Positions 25,762 through 33,277 of a stretch of 64,000 nucleotides of DNA are shown one piece after another. The stretch comes from Streptomyces sp. NBC_01549 (lineage in GTDB: Bacteria > Actinomycetota > Actinomycetes > Streptomycetales > Streptomycetaceae). Within the stretch, counting starts at the first letter, position 1. Each line of letters opens with the position of its first letter. The stretch covers positions 4,707,001 to 4,771,000 of the forward strand of contig NZ_JAPEPW010000001.1 in assembly GCF_026339955.1 (NCBI RefSeq), read 5' to 3'. Under the pieces are notes generated by a model. That model saw nothing but the letters and a program-made list of their open reading frames with translations. It had not been told where the DNA came from and did no database searches. A program made the translations under genes and the position numbers.

Positions 25762-27071
25762 GTCCTCAGCTCGTCATCGGCGCCATCGCCCTGGTCGTGG
25801 TCGCCTGGCTCGCCGCCTGCGCGGAGGCGGGCCTCGCGCGCGTCTCCAGCTTCCGCGCCGAGGAGGCCGTACGGTCCGGGCGGCGCGGCAGCGCCAAGCT
25901 CGCCCAGGTCGCCGCCGACCCGACCCGCTATCTGAACGTGGCGCTGCTGGTGCGCGTGGCCTGCGAGATGGCCGCCGCCGCGCTCGTCACCTACGCCTGC
26001 CTGAAGGAGTTCGAGCAGACCTGGGAGGCGCTCGTCGTCGCCATCGGGGTCATGGTCCTCGTCTCGTACGTCGCCGTGGGCGTCTCGCCGCGCACCATCG
26101 GCCGCCAGCACCCGCTGAACACGGCGACGGCGGCCTCGTACGTCCTGCTGCCGCTGGCCAGGATCATGGGCCCGATCCCGCCCCTCCTCATCCTCATCGG
26201 CAACGCGCTGACCCCCGGCAAGGGCTTCAGGCGCGGTCCGTTCGCCTCCGAGGCCGAGCTGCGCGCGCTGGTCGACCTCGCCGAGAAGGAGTCCCTGATC
26301 GAGGACGAGGAGCGCCGCATGGTGCACTCCGTCTTCGAGCTGGGCGACACCCTCGTACGGGAGGTGATGGTACCGAGGACCGACCTCGTCGTCATCGAGC
26401 GGTACAAGACCATCCGCCAGGCCCTCACCCTGGCGCTGCGGTCCGGCTTCTCGCGCATCCCGGTCACCGGGGAGAACGAGGACGACATCGTCGGGATCGT
26501 GTACCTGAAGGACCTGGCCCGCAAGACGCACATCAGCCGCGACGCCGAGTCCGAGCTGGTCTCGACGGCCATGCGGCCCGCCACCTTCGTGCCCGACACC
26601 AAGAACGCGGGCGATCTGCTGCGCGAGATGCAGCAGGAGCGCAACCACGTCGCCGTCGTCATCGACGAGTACGGCGGCACGGCCGGCATCGTCACCATCG
26701 AGGACATCCTCGAGGAGATCGTCGGCGAGATCACCGACGAGTACGACCGTGAGCTGCCGCCCGTCCAGGACCTCGGCGAGGACCGCTACCGGGTGACCGC
26801 CCGTCTCGACATCGGCGACCTCGGGGAGCTGTACGGCTTCGAGGCGTACGACGACGAGGACGTGGAGACGGTCGGCGGGCTGCTGGCGAAGGCGCTCGGG
26901 CGGGTCCCGATCGCCGGGGCCTCCTCGGTGGTCGAGCTGCCCGACGGGCGCGAGCTGCGGCTGACCGCCGAGGCCGCGGCCGGACGCCGGAACAAGATCG
27001 TCACGGTGCTCGTCGAGCCGGTCGGCCCGGTGGACCCGGAGCCGTCCGAGGAGGAGAAGAAGCCGGAGTGA
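25758..27071 (+). CDS. CNNM/CBS-domain membrane protein (CorC/HlyC family)
   Basis: A 437-aa protein. An N-terminal CNNM/DUF21 domain has three or four membrane helices (LVIGAIALVVVAWLAACAEAGLA, WEALVVAIGVMVLVSYVAVG, AASYVLLPLARIMG). A CBS pair follows (EVMVPRTDLVVI, FSRIPVTGENEDDIVGIVYL, VAVVIDEYGGTAGIVTIED), then a CorC_HlyC domain (YRVTARLDIGDL). The family includes Mg2+/Co2+ export-related proteins. It overlaps ybeY by four bases and the next gene by four bases, so the phoH operon continues through it. Confidence 0.9.
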   Translation: MSPQLVIGAIALVVVAWLAACAEAGLARVSSFRAEEAVRSGRRGSAKLAQVAADPTRYLNVALLVRVACEMAAAALVTYACLKEFEQTWEALVVAIGVMVLVSYVAVGVSPRTIGRQHPLNTATAASYVLLPLARIMGPIPPLLILIGNALTPGKGFRRGPFASEAELRALVDLAEKESLIEDEERRMVHSVFELGDTLVREVMVPRTDLVVIERYKTIRQALTLALRSGFSRIPVTGENEDDIVGIVYLKDLARKTHISRDAESELVSTAMRPATFVPDTKNAGDLLREMQQERNHVAVVIDEYGGTAGIVTIEDILEEIVGEITDEYDRELPPVQDLGEDRYRVTARLDIGDLGELYGFEAYDDEDVETVGGLLAKALGRVPIAGASSVVELPDGRELRLTAEAAAGRRNKIVTVLVEPVGPVDPEPSEEEKKPE

Positions 27072-27427
27072 AACCGCAGCAGCTGCGCGCGTTCTGTCTG
27101 TCCTTCAACGCGACCGTCGAGGACTTCCCCTTCGCCCCGGACATCTCCGTCTTCAAGGTGCTGGGCAAGCTCTTCGCGCTGACCCGACTGGACGCGCGCC
27201 CGCTCACGGTCAACCTCAAGTGCGACCCGGAGGACGCGGTCCGGCTGCGCGGCGAGCACCCGGGGCTGATCGTCCCGGGCTATCACATGAACAAGCGGCA
27301 CTGGAACACGGTGACGGTGGACGGCGAGCTCCCGGACCGGCTGGTCCGGGAGCTCGTCGAGGACTCGTACGATCTCGTCGTCGCCGGTCTACCGAAGGCC
27401 GAGCGCCTCCGCCTCGACCGGGCGTGA
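27068..27427 (+). CDS. MmcQ/YjbR family protein
   Basis: A 119-aa protein starting GTG in a GTGA overlap with the previous stop. QQLRAFCLSFNATVEDFPF, VFKVLGKLFAL, NLKCDPEDAVRLR and PGYHMNKRHWNTV are typical of the YjbR fold (CyaY-like, formerly DUF419). The molecular role is unknown; DNA binding has been proposed for relatives. It is the last gene of the phoH operon, and its 3' end overlaps the convergent MFS gene by 39 bp. Confidence 0.88.
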   Translation: MKPQQLRAFCLSFNATVEDFPFAPDISVFKVLGKLFALTRLDARPLTVNLKCDPEDAVRLRGEHPGLIVPGYHMNKRHWNTVTVDGELPDRLVRELVEDSYDLVVAGLPKAERLRLDRA

Positions 27428-28840
27428 GCGGTCGCGGCCCAGTCCGGTCGCGACCAGCACCGCCGCCGCCAGGACGATCACCGCGTCCAGGGCGAGAACC
27501 GTGTGGACACCGGCCAGCAGGTCGCTGGACGTCGTCGCCAGGACACCCAGCAGCGGGATACCGATGGTGATGCCGACCTGCTGGGTGGAGGTCACCAGGC
27601 CGGTGGCCAGACCCTGCTCCTCGTCGGGGACGCCCGAGGTCACGGTCAGCCCGTACGAGATGATCGCGCCGAGGTGGCACATGCTGGCCAGCGAGATCGC
27701 GGCGGTGGCGAGCCAGACCGACCAGGTGTGGGCGTTCAGCAGCACCAGCCCCGCCACGAACAGGCCCTGGCCGGCCAGGGAGCCGACCAGCGTACGGCGG
27801 GCGCCGAAGCGGCCGATGGCCTTCGGGGCGTACACCCCGGCGACGGCCGACATCACGCCCTGGACGCCGAAGACCAGCCCCGTCTCGAAGGCGGACAGGC
27901 CGAGCGTCTCCTGCAGGTACAGCGTCAGCACGAAGACGACCGTCGACATCATCGAGAAGGTGACCAGACCGCCCAGGTTGCCCCACGCCACCGTGCGGCG
28001 GCGCAGCATGGGAAGGCTGACGAGGGGGGCGTGGGCACGGGACTCGACGTACACGAAGGCGGCGAGCAGGAGCACACCCGCGGCGAGCGTCGCGATGACG
28101 TCCGCGCCGCCGAAACCGCGCTCGGCGGCCGTCGACAGGGCGTAGATCAGGGCCAGCAGGGCGCCGGTCACGGTGATCGCGCCGGGGACGTCCAGGCGTG
28201 GACGCTCCGGGGTGCGGGACTCCGGCAGCAGGCCCGGCGCCAGCGGCAGCACGATCAGCGCGAACACCGACAGCAGGCCCATCGTCGAGCGCCAGCTCAG
28301 TACGTCGGTCAGGACGCCACCGGCCACCATGCCGACCGTGAAGCCGAGGGACAGGAGCGTCCCGGAGATGCCGAGCGCACGGTCACGCGCCGGGCCCTCC
28401 GGGAACGTCGTCGTCAGCAGCGACATGCCTGTCGGCACGATCGCCGCCGCGCCGAGGCCCTGCAACGCCCGCCCCGTCAGGAACGACGCCGGGTCCCAGG
28501 CGAAGGTCGCCAGCAGCGAGGCCGTACCGAAGAGGGCGAGGCCGGTCAGGAAGAGCCTGCGACGGCCGTACAGGTCGCCGATGCGGCCGAAGAGGAGCAG
28601 GAAGCCGCCGGACGGCAGCGCGAAGGCGGTGACCGCCCACTGCAGTGCGGACTGGCTCATGCCCAGGTCCCGGCCCAGCACGGGCAGCGCCACGTTCAGC
28701 ACGGAGAAGTCGAGCGCGACCATGAACTGCGCGGCGCACAGCACGAAGAGGACGAGTTTGTCGCGGGTCGACAGCCGGGTGCCGAGCGGGGAGTGGGGAG
28801 TTGGGGAAGCGGATGTGGTTTCGGTGGTGTCGATCGCCAT
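27389..28840 (-). CDS. MFS drug-type efflux transporter (DHA2, 14 TM)
   Basis: A 483-aa protein starting MAIDTTETTS. It has 14 predicted membrane segments and DHA2 hallmarks: LDFSVLNVALPVLGRDLG in helix 1, GRIGDLYGRRRLFL (motif A), and the helix 5 stretch GISGTLLSLGFTVGMVAGGVL (motif C-like). It is divergent from an MmyB-type regulator gene across a 90-bp region with a palindrome, the usual layout of a regulated exporter. The substrate is unknown. Confidence 0.9.
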   Translation of the reverse strand: MAIDTTETTSASPTPHSPLGTRLSTRDKLVLFVLCAAQFMVALDFSVLNVALPVLGRDLGMSQSALQWAVTAFALPSGGFLLLFGRIGDLYGRRRLFLTGLALFGTASLLATFAWDPASFLTGRALQGLGAAAIVPTGMSLLTTTFPEGPARDRALGISGTLLSLGFTVGMVAGGVLTDVLSWRSTMGLLSVFALIVLPLAPGLLPESRTPERPRLDVPGAITVTGALLALIYALSTAAERGFGGADVIATLAAGVLLLAAFVYVESRAHAPLVSLPMLRRRTVAWGNLGGLVTFSMMSTVVFVLTLYLQETLGLSAFETGLVFGVQGVMSAVAGVYAPKAIGRFGARRTLVGSLAGQGLFVAGLVLLNAHTWSVWLATAAISLASMCHLGAIISYGLTVTSGVPDEEQGLATGLVTSTQQVGITIGIPLLGVLATTSSDLLAGVHTVLALDAVIVLAAAVLVATGLGRDRSRPVEAEALGLR

Positions 28841-28889
28841 GGCAAGAGCGTGCGGCCGTCGGAATATCCGTGGGGAGCGGCAACTTATG

Positions 28890-28908
28890 CTGGTGGTCGC
28901 ACCACCAG
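28890..28908. promoter_or_regulatory. Palindromic operator between MFS and MmyB-type regulator
   Basis: CTGGTGGT-CGC-ACCACCAG, a perfect 8-bp inverted repeat 22 bp before the regulator start. TATGCT at 28886-28891, a possible -10, overlaps its left arm. It is a likely binding site for the divergent regulator. Confidence 0.6.
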
Positions 28909-28930
28909 TCACCAACAGGGGGATTCACAC

Positions 28931-29806
28931 GTGACGGAGGACGCGCTCAGGACCCACCGACGGCGTGAGCTGCGGGACTTCCTGATGAGCCGTCGGGCGA
29001 GGGTGTCACCGGCGCAGGCCGGACTGCCGGACGGCGGGGCCCGCCGCCGCACGCCCGGGCTGCGCCGCGAGGAGGTCGCCGTACTCGCGGGCGTCGGCGC
29101 GTCCTGGTACCAGTGGCTGGAGCAGGGCCGGGACATCTCCGTCTCGCCCCAGGTGCTCGACGCGGTCGCCCGCGTCCTGCGGCTCAGCAACGCCGAACGA
29201 CGCCACCTCTACCTGCTCGCCGGGCTGAACCCGCCCGCGCCGGAGGTCGCGCCCGAGGTCCGCGACATGTGCGACGGGCTGCGGCGGCTGATCGACACGT
29301 GGATGCCGTATCCGGCGCACATCATGGACCCCTACTACAACTGCGTCATGTACAACGAGGCCGCCGGGATGGTCCTCGGCATGCGGCCCGACAACACGCA
29401 GAACTGCGTCATCGACTTCTTCACCGACCCGCTGTACCGGGGGCAGTCACGGACCTGGGAGAAGAACGCGCGTACGGTCGTCGCCCAGTTCCGTGCCTCG
29501 TGCGCGGCGGCACCGGACGACGACGGGTATCAGGAGGTACTGGATCAACTTCGCGCCGCCTCAGCGGAGTTCGCCGCGCTGTGGGAGGAGCGGGACATCG
29601 AGGACGCGGGGCAGATCCGCAAGGAGCTCGACCATCCGCTCGTCGGGCTGCTCGCCGTCGAGTCCACCGCGATGAAGGTGCCGGCGCGGCCCGACCTCAC
29701 GATCGTGCTGCACACGCCGCTGCCGGAGGCGAACACGGCGGCGAAGCTGGAGTGGCTGGCCTCGCCGGAGGGCCGACGGGGCTCGATGTACCCCGTGGCC
29801 GGGTAG
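28931..29806 (+). CDS. MmyB-like XRE-family transcriptional regulator
   Basis: A 291-aa protein starting GTG after a GGGGG stretch. The N-terminal helix-turn-helix carries RTPGLRREEVAVLAGVGASWYQWLEQGRDISVSPQVLDAVARVL. The C-terminal MmyB/PAS-like ligand domain has PYPAHIMDPYYNCVMYNEAAGMVLG and ends in HTPLPEANTAAKLEWLASPE. Relatives bind fatty acids or small molecules and control a neighbouring exporter or reductase. It probably regulates the divergent MFS gene and itself (inference from the shared palindrome). Confidence 0.9.
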   Translation: MTEDALRTHRRRELRDFLMSRRARVSPAQAGLPDGGARRRTPGLRREEVAVLAGVGASWYQWLEQGRDISVSPQVLDAVARVLRLSNAERRHLYLLAGLNPPAPEVAPEVRDMCDGLRRLIDTWMPYPAHIMDPYYNCVMYNEAAGMVLGMRPDNTQNCVIDFFTDPLYRGQSRTWEKNARTVVAQFRASCAAAPDDDGYQEVLDQLRAASAEFAALWEERDIEDAGQIRKELDHPLVGLLAVESTAMKVPARPDLTIVLHTPLPEANTAAKLEWLASPEGRRGSMYPVAG

Positions 29807-29861
29807 GCACCGGTGGGCGGGTGTGTGCGTGCGGCTCCCGATCCCTTCGTATGCTCTGAAC

Positions 29862-30215
29862 ATGACCGACAGCAGCGCGCTTGACCCCGAGGACCGCAAG
29901 ATCGTCACCCTGGCCCGTTCCGCGCGGGCGCGCAACGGGGTGCCGGAGGGGGCGGCCGTACGTGATGAGACCGGCCGTACGTATGTCGCGGGGACCGTGG
30001 ATCTTCCGTCCCTGCGGTTGAGCGCGTTGCGCACCGCGGTGGCGATGGCGGTGGCGTCCGGGGCGAAGTCTCTTGAGGCGGCGGCGGTGGTGTCCGAGGC
30101 GGGGGAGGTCTCTTCGGAGGACCGGGCGGCGGTCCGGGACCTCGGCGGTCCGGCGACGCCGGTATTGCTGGCGGGCCCCGACGGCACGGTCCACCTGACG
30201 ACGCCCGCAGGCTGA
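29862..30215 (+). CDS. Cytidine deaminase-like protein without zinc ligands
   Basis: A 117-aa protein. The order of strands and helices (AVRDETGRTYVAGTVDLPSLRLSALRTAVAMAVASGAKSLEAAAVV) follows the CDA fold, but the HAE and PCxxC zinc motifs are replaced (SLRLSALR, and VRDLGGPATP where PCGxC would be). It cannot be a normal zinc deaminase. It is convergent with era; a role near Era is only a guess. Confidence 0.7.
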   Translation: MTDSSALDPEDRKIVTLARSARARNGVPEGAAVRDETGRTYVAGTVDLPSLRLSALRTAVAMAVASGAKSLEAAAVVSEAGEVSSEDRAAVRDLGGPATPVLLAGPDGTVHLTTPAG

Positions 30216-30261
30216 GCCCCTTTTCCTCGCCCCCGCCGCCCCTACCCGTCCCATCCTCGAT

Positions 30262-30280
30262 CTGGGGGCTCCGCCCCCAG
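30262..30280. terminator. Hairpin after the CDA-like gene
   Basis: CTGGGGGC-TCC-GCCCCCAG, an 8-bp stem between the convergent CDA-like and era genes. Confidence 0.65.
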
Positions 30281-30300
30281 CCCCCCCCGGCCGGGTTCTT

Positions 30301-30411
30301 CGGCTGCGGCTGGGGGGCTGGTCGCGCAGTTCCCCGCGCCCCTAAAAGCCTTCAGCCTGTCCGGCGTTTGAGGACGAGGCCGTTCAGGCCGATCGGGGGT
30401 TCGGGGGCGGA
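30301..30411. repeat. Dispersed repeat, type B, copy 2
   Basis: A near-identical copy of 8647-8760, ending seven bases before the era stop. This copy lacks the GCCCCC arm, so the terminal hairpin of copy 1 is lost. Confidence 0.8.
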
Positions 30412-30417
30412 AACCTC

Positions 30418-31386
30418 TTAGAAGCCGAGCTTGCGGAGTTGGCGAGGGTCTCGTTGCCAGTCCTTCGCGACCTTCACATGGAGGTCGAGGAAGACCGGCG
30501 TACCCAGCAGCGCCTCGATCTGCTTGCGGGACTTGATGCCGACCTCCTTCAGGCGCTTGCCCTTGGGGCCGATGATGATGCCCTTCTGGCTGGGGCGCTC
30601 GATGTAGACGAAGGCGTGGATGTCGAGGAGGGGCTTGTCGGCGGGGCGGTCCTCGCGGGGGAGCATCTCCTCCACCACCACGGCGATGGAGTGGGGGAGC
30701 TCGTCTCGCACGCCCTCCAGCGCTGCCTCGCGGATGAGCTCCGCGATCATGACCTGCTCGGGCTCGTCGGTGAGGTCACCCTCCGGGTAGAGCGCCGGGC
30801 CCTCGGGAAGGAGCGGGACGATCAGGTCGGCCAGCAGGTCCACCTGCTTGTCGCCGACCGCCGACACCGGCACGATCTCCGCCCACTCGAACCCCAGCTC
30901 CCGACCGAGCTGATCGATCGCGATGAGCTGCTCGGCGAGCGTCTTGCTGTCGACGAGGTCGGTCTTCGTGACGATCGCGATCTTCGGCGTCTTCTTGATG
31001 GACGCCAGTTCCTTCGCGATGAAACGGTCACCCGGACCGAGCTTCTCGTTCGCGGGGAGGCAGAAGCCGATGACGTCGACCTCGGCCCACGTCGTGCGCA
31101 CGATGTCGTTCAGACGCTGGCCCAGCAGCGTGCGCGGCTTGTGCAGACCAGGGGTGTCGACCAGGATCAGCTGGGCGTCGGGGCGGTGCACGATGCCCCG
31201 TACCGTGTGCCGCGTGGTCTGCGGCTGGTTCGCGGTGATCGCCACCTTCTGGCCGACCAGAGCATTCGTGAGGGTGGACTTGCCCGCGTTGGGGCGGCCC
31301 ACGAAGCAGGCGAAGCCGGCGCGGTGGGGAGCCCCTGAGGATTCCGGCGGCTCGGATGACTGGGTACGAACGCTCATGGCGCCCAT
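30418..31386 (-). CDS. era: GTPase Era
   Basis: A 322-aa protein. The G domain has G1 GRPNAGKS, a G2 region with QPQTTRHTVRG, G3 DTPG and G4 TKTD. The C-terminal KH domain includes SQKGIIIGPKGKRLKEVG. Era binds 16S rRNA and helps 30S assembly. ATG 31386 is used (MGAMSVRTQ); ATG 31377 is equally possible. The TnpB element ends about 70 bp upstream on the same strand, so era's native 5' region is short or replaced, and read-through from tnpB is possible. Confidence 0.95.
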   Translation of the reverse strand: MGAMSVRTQSSEPPESSGAPHRAGFACFVGRPNAGKSTLTNALVGQKVAITANQPQTTRHTVRGIVHRPDAQLILVDTPGLHKPRTLLGQRLNDIVRTTWAEVDVIGFCLPANEKLGPGDRFIAKELASIKKTPKIAIVTKTDLVDSKTLAEQLIAIDQLGRELGFEWAEIVPVSAVGDKQVDLLADLIVPLLPEGPALYPEGDLTDEPEQVMIAELIREAALEGVRDELPHSIAVVVEEMLPREDRPADKPLLDIHAFVYIERPSQKGIIIGPKGKRLKEVGIKSRKQIEALLGTPVFLDLHVKVAKDWQRDPRQLRKLGF

Positions 31387-31439
31387 TGTCCCTGATCGTC
31401 GGAGCCCCGCTGCACGCCAAGCCCTCCCTCGTACGTCGT

Positions 31440-31560
31440 GAGCTGGAAGTTCAAGGTCAACTACCCGGCGCTAAAGCGCCGGGCTTACACAACGGGCATC
31501 ACTGGCGGTGATGCGCCGTTTGCGTCCAGCTCCACCCGGCTGTTGTCGCGGTGGAGCAGG
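31440..31560 (-). ncRNA. Candidate omega RNA / right end of the TnpB element
   Basis: In this family a guide RNA overlaps the tnpB 3' end and runs past the element's right end. On the minus strand the tnpB stop lies in a hairpin CCCGGCGC-TTTA-GCGCCGGG (31464-31483), followed after TA by GTTGAC (TTGAC at 31460-31456). TTGAC is, from memory, the right-end cleavage motif of ISDra2. Bases below about 31455 would then be the guide and chromosomal flank. The 5' limit is arbitrary. Confidence 0.35.
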
Positions 31561-32715
31561 GGCCGTTGGCTGGGCCCCGCGTCGCCACACCTCCCACGCA
31601 CGGGCGCGGATGTTGCGGGAGCCGTTCCGGTCTGCGTGATCAACGAATCCGCACGACCGGCACGCGAACCAGGCCTGACTCACCCGGTTCGCCTTGTCGA
31701 TGTGCCCGCATTCGGCGCAGGTGCGGGAGGTGTACGCCGGATCGACGTGCACCACCGGTACTCCCGCCTTGCGGGCCTTGTACACGATGAACTGCCCCAG
31801 CTGGGCGAAGGCCCAGCTGGAGTGGGTGGCCCGTTGGGGCTTGCGAAGCCGTACCCTCTCACGGATCCCGCCCAGGTCCTCCAGGGCGATGCCGCGCGAG
31901 GTGCGTTCTGCTTCGGCCACCACATGTTTCGCGATCTTGTGGTTGATGTCTTTGGCCCGCCGCGCCTCCTTGCGCCGCCGCTTCTTCAGTCGGCGTTTGG
32001 CGGACGGAGTGTTCTTCTTCTGGAGTTTCTGCCGCAGACCGCGTTCCCGTGTCCGGACGCGGTTGAGTTCACGCCCGGCCAGGATCTCACCGTCCGAGGT
32101 GGTGGCAATGTTCACGATGCCCAGGTCGATGCCGAGGAAGTCCACCGGCTCGGTGTTCAGCGGCGCCTCGGGGACCTCGCAGGTGGCGTTCAGGAACCAC
32201 ATGCCGTCCCGGTACAGCAAATCGGACTCGCCCCTGCGGTGCAGGGCCAGGGTGGCCAGCTGCTGTGGGGAGGCAGTGAACGCCACCTCCTTCACCCGCC
32301 CGCGCACCGTCCAGACCGACACCGTGCGGTGGGGAATCTGCCATGAGAGCATGCGGTCGTCGTAGGGCTGCGCGCCCTCGGGTCGGAAGGAGACCGGCTT
32401 CTCGGCCGCTCGGCGGTACCGTTTCGAGCCCGGCCTGCCCAGGTTCCCGGCCCGCAGGTTCGCCTTCAGGGCTGCGTACGCATCGCACGTCTTCTTGATG
32501 ACGTGCTGGGCGGCCTGCGCCCCGAGCCCCCACCGTTCCTTGGCCTGGTCGTAGGCGACCTTGCGCAGCGCGAAGTTTTTGAACTCGCCCCGTGTGAAGG
32601 CGACCTCGCTTACCCACGTGGCGGCCTCGTTGCAGGCGGCAAGGGTTGCTTCAAGCGCCGCTGCCTGCCCGGGCGTCGGCAGGAGTCTGACCTGCACCAC
32701 CAGCTTCACGATCAC
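31471..32715 (-). CDS. tnpB: TnpB, RNA-guided endonuclease of IS200/IS605-type elements
   Basis: A 414-aa protein. The N-terminal part is MIVKLVVQVRLLPTPGQAAA. The split RuvC domain has all three acidic residues: D197 in LGIDLGIVN, E279 in ALEDLGG and D362 in DHADRNGSRN. A zinc ribbon is formed by C333/C336 and C352/C355. A basic helix (KKRRRKEARRAKDINHKI) lies between the first two. These are the features of active TnpB nucleases, the ancestors of Cas12. No TnpA (Y1 transposase) is nearby, so the element is not autonomous. It separates era from an amt remnant and glnK. Confidence 0.93.
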   Translation of the reverse strand: MIVKLVVQVRLLPTPGQAAALEATLAACNEAATWVSEVAFTRGEFKNFALRKVAYDQAKERWGLGAQAAQHVIKKTCDAYAALKANLRAGNLGRPGSKRYRRAAEKPVSFRPEGAQPYDDRMLSWQIPHRTVSVWTVRGRVKEVAFTASPQQLATLALHRRGESDLLYRDGMWFLNATCEVPEAPLNTEPVDFLGIDLGIVNIATTSDGEILAGRELNRVRTRERGLRQKLQKKNTPSAKRRLKKRRRKEARRAKDINHKIAKHVVAEAERTSRGIALEDLGGIRERVRLRKPQRATHSSWAFAQLGQFIVYKARKAGVPVVHVDPAYTSRTCAECGHIDKANRVSQAWFACRSCGFVDHADRNGSRNIRARAWEVWRRGAQPTAPAPPRQQPGGAGRKRRITASDARCVSPAL

Positions 32716-32777
32716 CGATCGTACGCACCCGTGCGAGACACCACCGCGCGTTCGGGACCGATCACCGGGTCGAGTGA

Positions 32778-32942
32778 AGGCTGCTTGACAAGGTCATGGG
32801 CTTCCGCGTGGACGAGGAGGAGCACACCGGCCTGGACCTTACGGTGCACGCCGAGACCGCTTACGATCACGGGGTCCTGGGCCACGGCGCCCCGGTCTCG
32901 TCATCCCTCCCCACCGCTCAGAAGGCCAAGGCCCAGGCATGA
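32778..32942 (+). pseudogene. 3' remnant of an ammonium transporter gene (amt)
   Basis: An open frame of 54 codons with no start context reads LLDKVMGFRVDEEEH, TGLDLTVHAETAYDHG and ends AQKAKAQA. This is the cytoplasmic C-terminal tail of Amt proteins (GFRVxEEEE..GLDL..HAETAYD). All membrane helices are missing, and a TGA stands in frame just before it at 32775-32777. The stop TGA overlaps the glnK ATG as ATGA, the normal amt-glnK coupling, so this is a truncated piece of an amt-glnK operon. The break lies about 60 bp from the tnpB start. Confidence 0.8.
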
Positions 32943-33277
32943 AGCTCATCACCGCCATCGTCAAGCCGTACCGTCTCGACGAGGTCAAGACCGCTCTGCA
33001 GGAGCTCGGCGTGCACGGGCTGACCGTCAGCGAGGCCAGTGGGTACGGGCGCCAGCGCGGCCACACGGAGGTCTACCGCGGCGCCGAGTACCAGGTCGAC
33101 CTCGTCCCCAAGGTCCGTATCGAGGTCGTCGTCGAGGACGCGGACTCGGAGGCCGCCATCGACGCGATCGTCAACGCCGCGCAGACGGGGAAGATCGGCG
33201 ACGGGAAGGTGTGGGCCGTGCCGGTCGAGACGGTCGTACGCGTACGGACGGGCGAGCGCGGCCCCGACGCACTCTGA
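32939..33277 (+). CDS. glnK: PII nitrogen regulatory protein (GlnK-like), orphan copy
   Basis: A 112-aa protein: MKLITAIVKPYRLDEVKTAL, GYGRQRGHTEVYRGAEYQVD with Tyr51 in the T-loop, KIGDGKVWAVPVE and RVRTGERGPDAL. PII proteins bind ATP/ADP and 2-oxoglutarate and gate ammonium transporters; the Streptomyces protein is known to be adenylylated on Tyr51. All these features are intact. The usual neighbours are an amt gene and glnD, but amt is only a remnant here and no glnD follows. It has no visible promoter of its own except sequence left in the amt tail. Confidence 0.93.
   Translation: MKLITAIVKPYRLDEVKTALQELGVHGLTVSEASGYGRQRGHTEVYRGAEYQVDLVPKVRIEVVVEDADSEAAIDAIVNAAQTGKIGDGKVWAVPVETVVRVRTGERGPDAL

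Noticed and set aside
27503..28930. Long upstream extension of the MmyB-type regulator frame
   Set aside because: It is antisense to the MFS gene; the helix-turn-helix begins right after GTG 28931, which has a ribosome site.
31440..32800. A Y1 transposase (TnpA) accompanying TnpB
   Set aside because: No frame with HUH and catalytic Tyr motifs was seen on either side; the flanks are era and the amt remnant.
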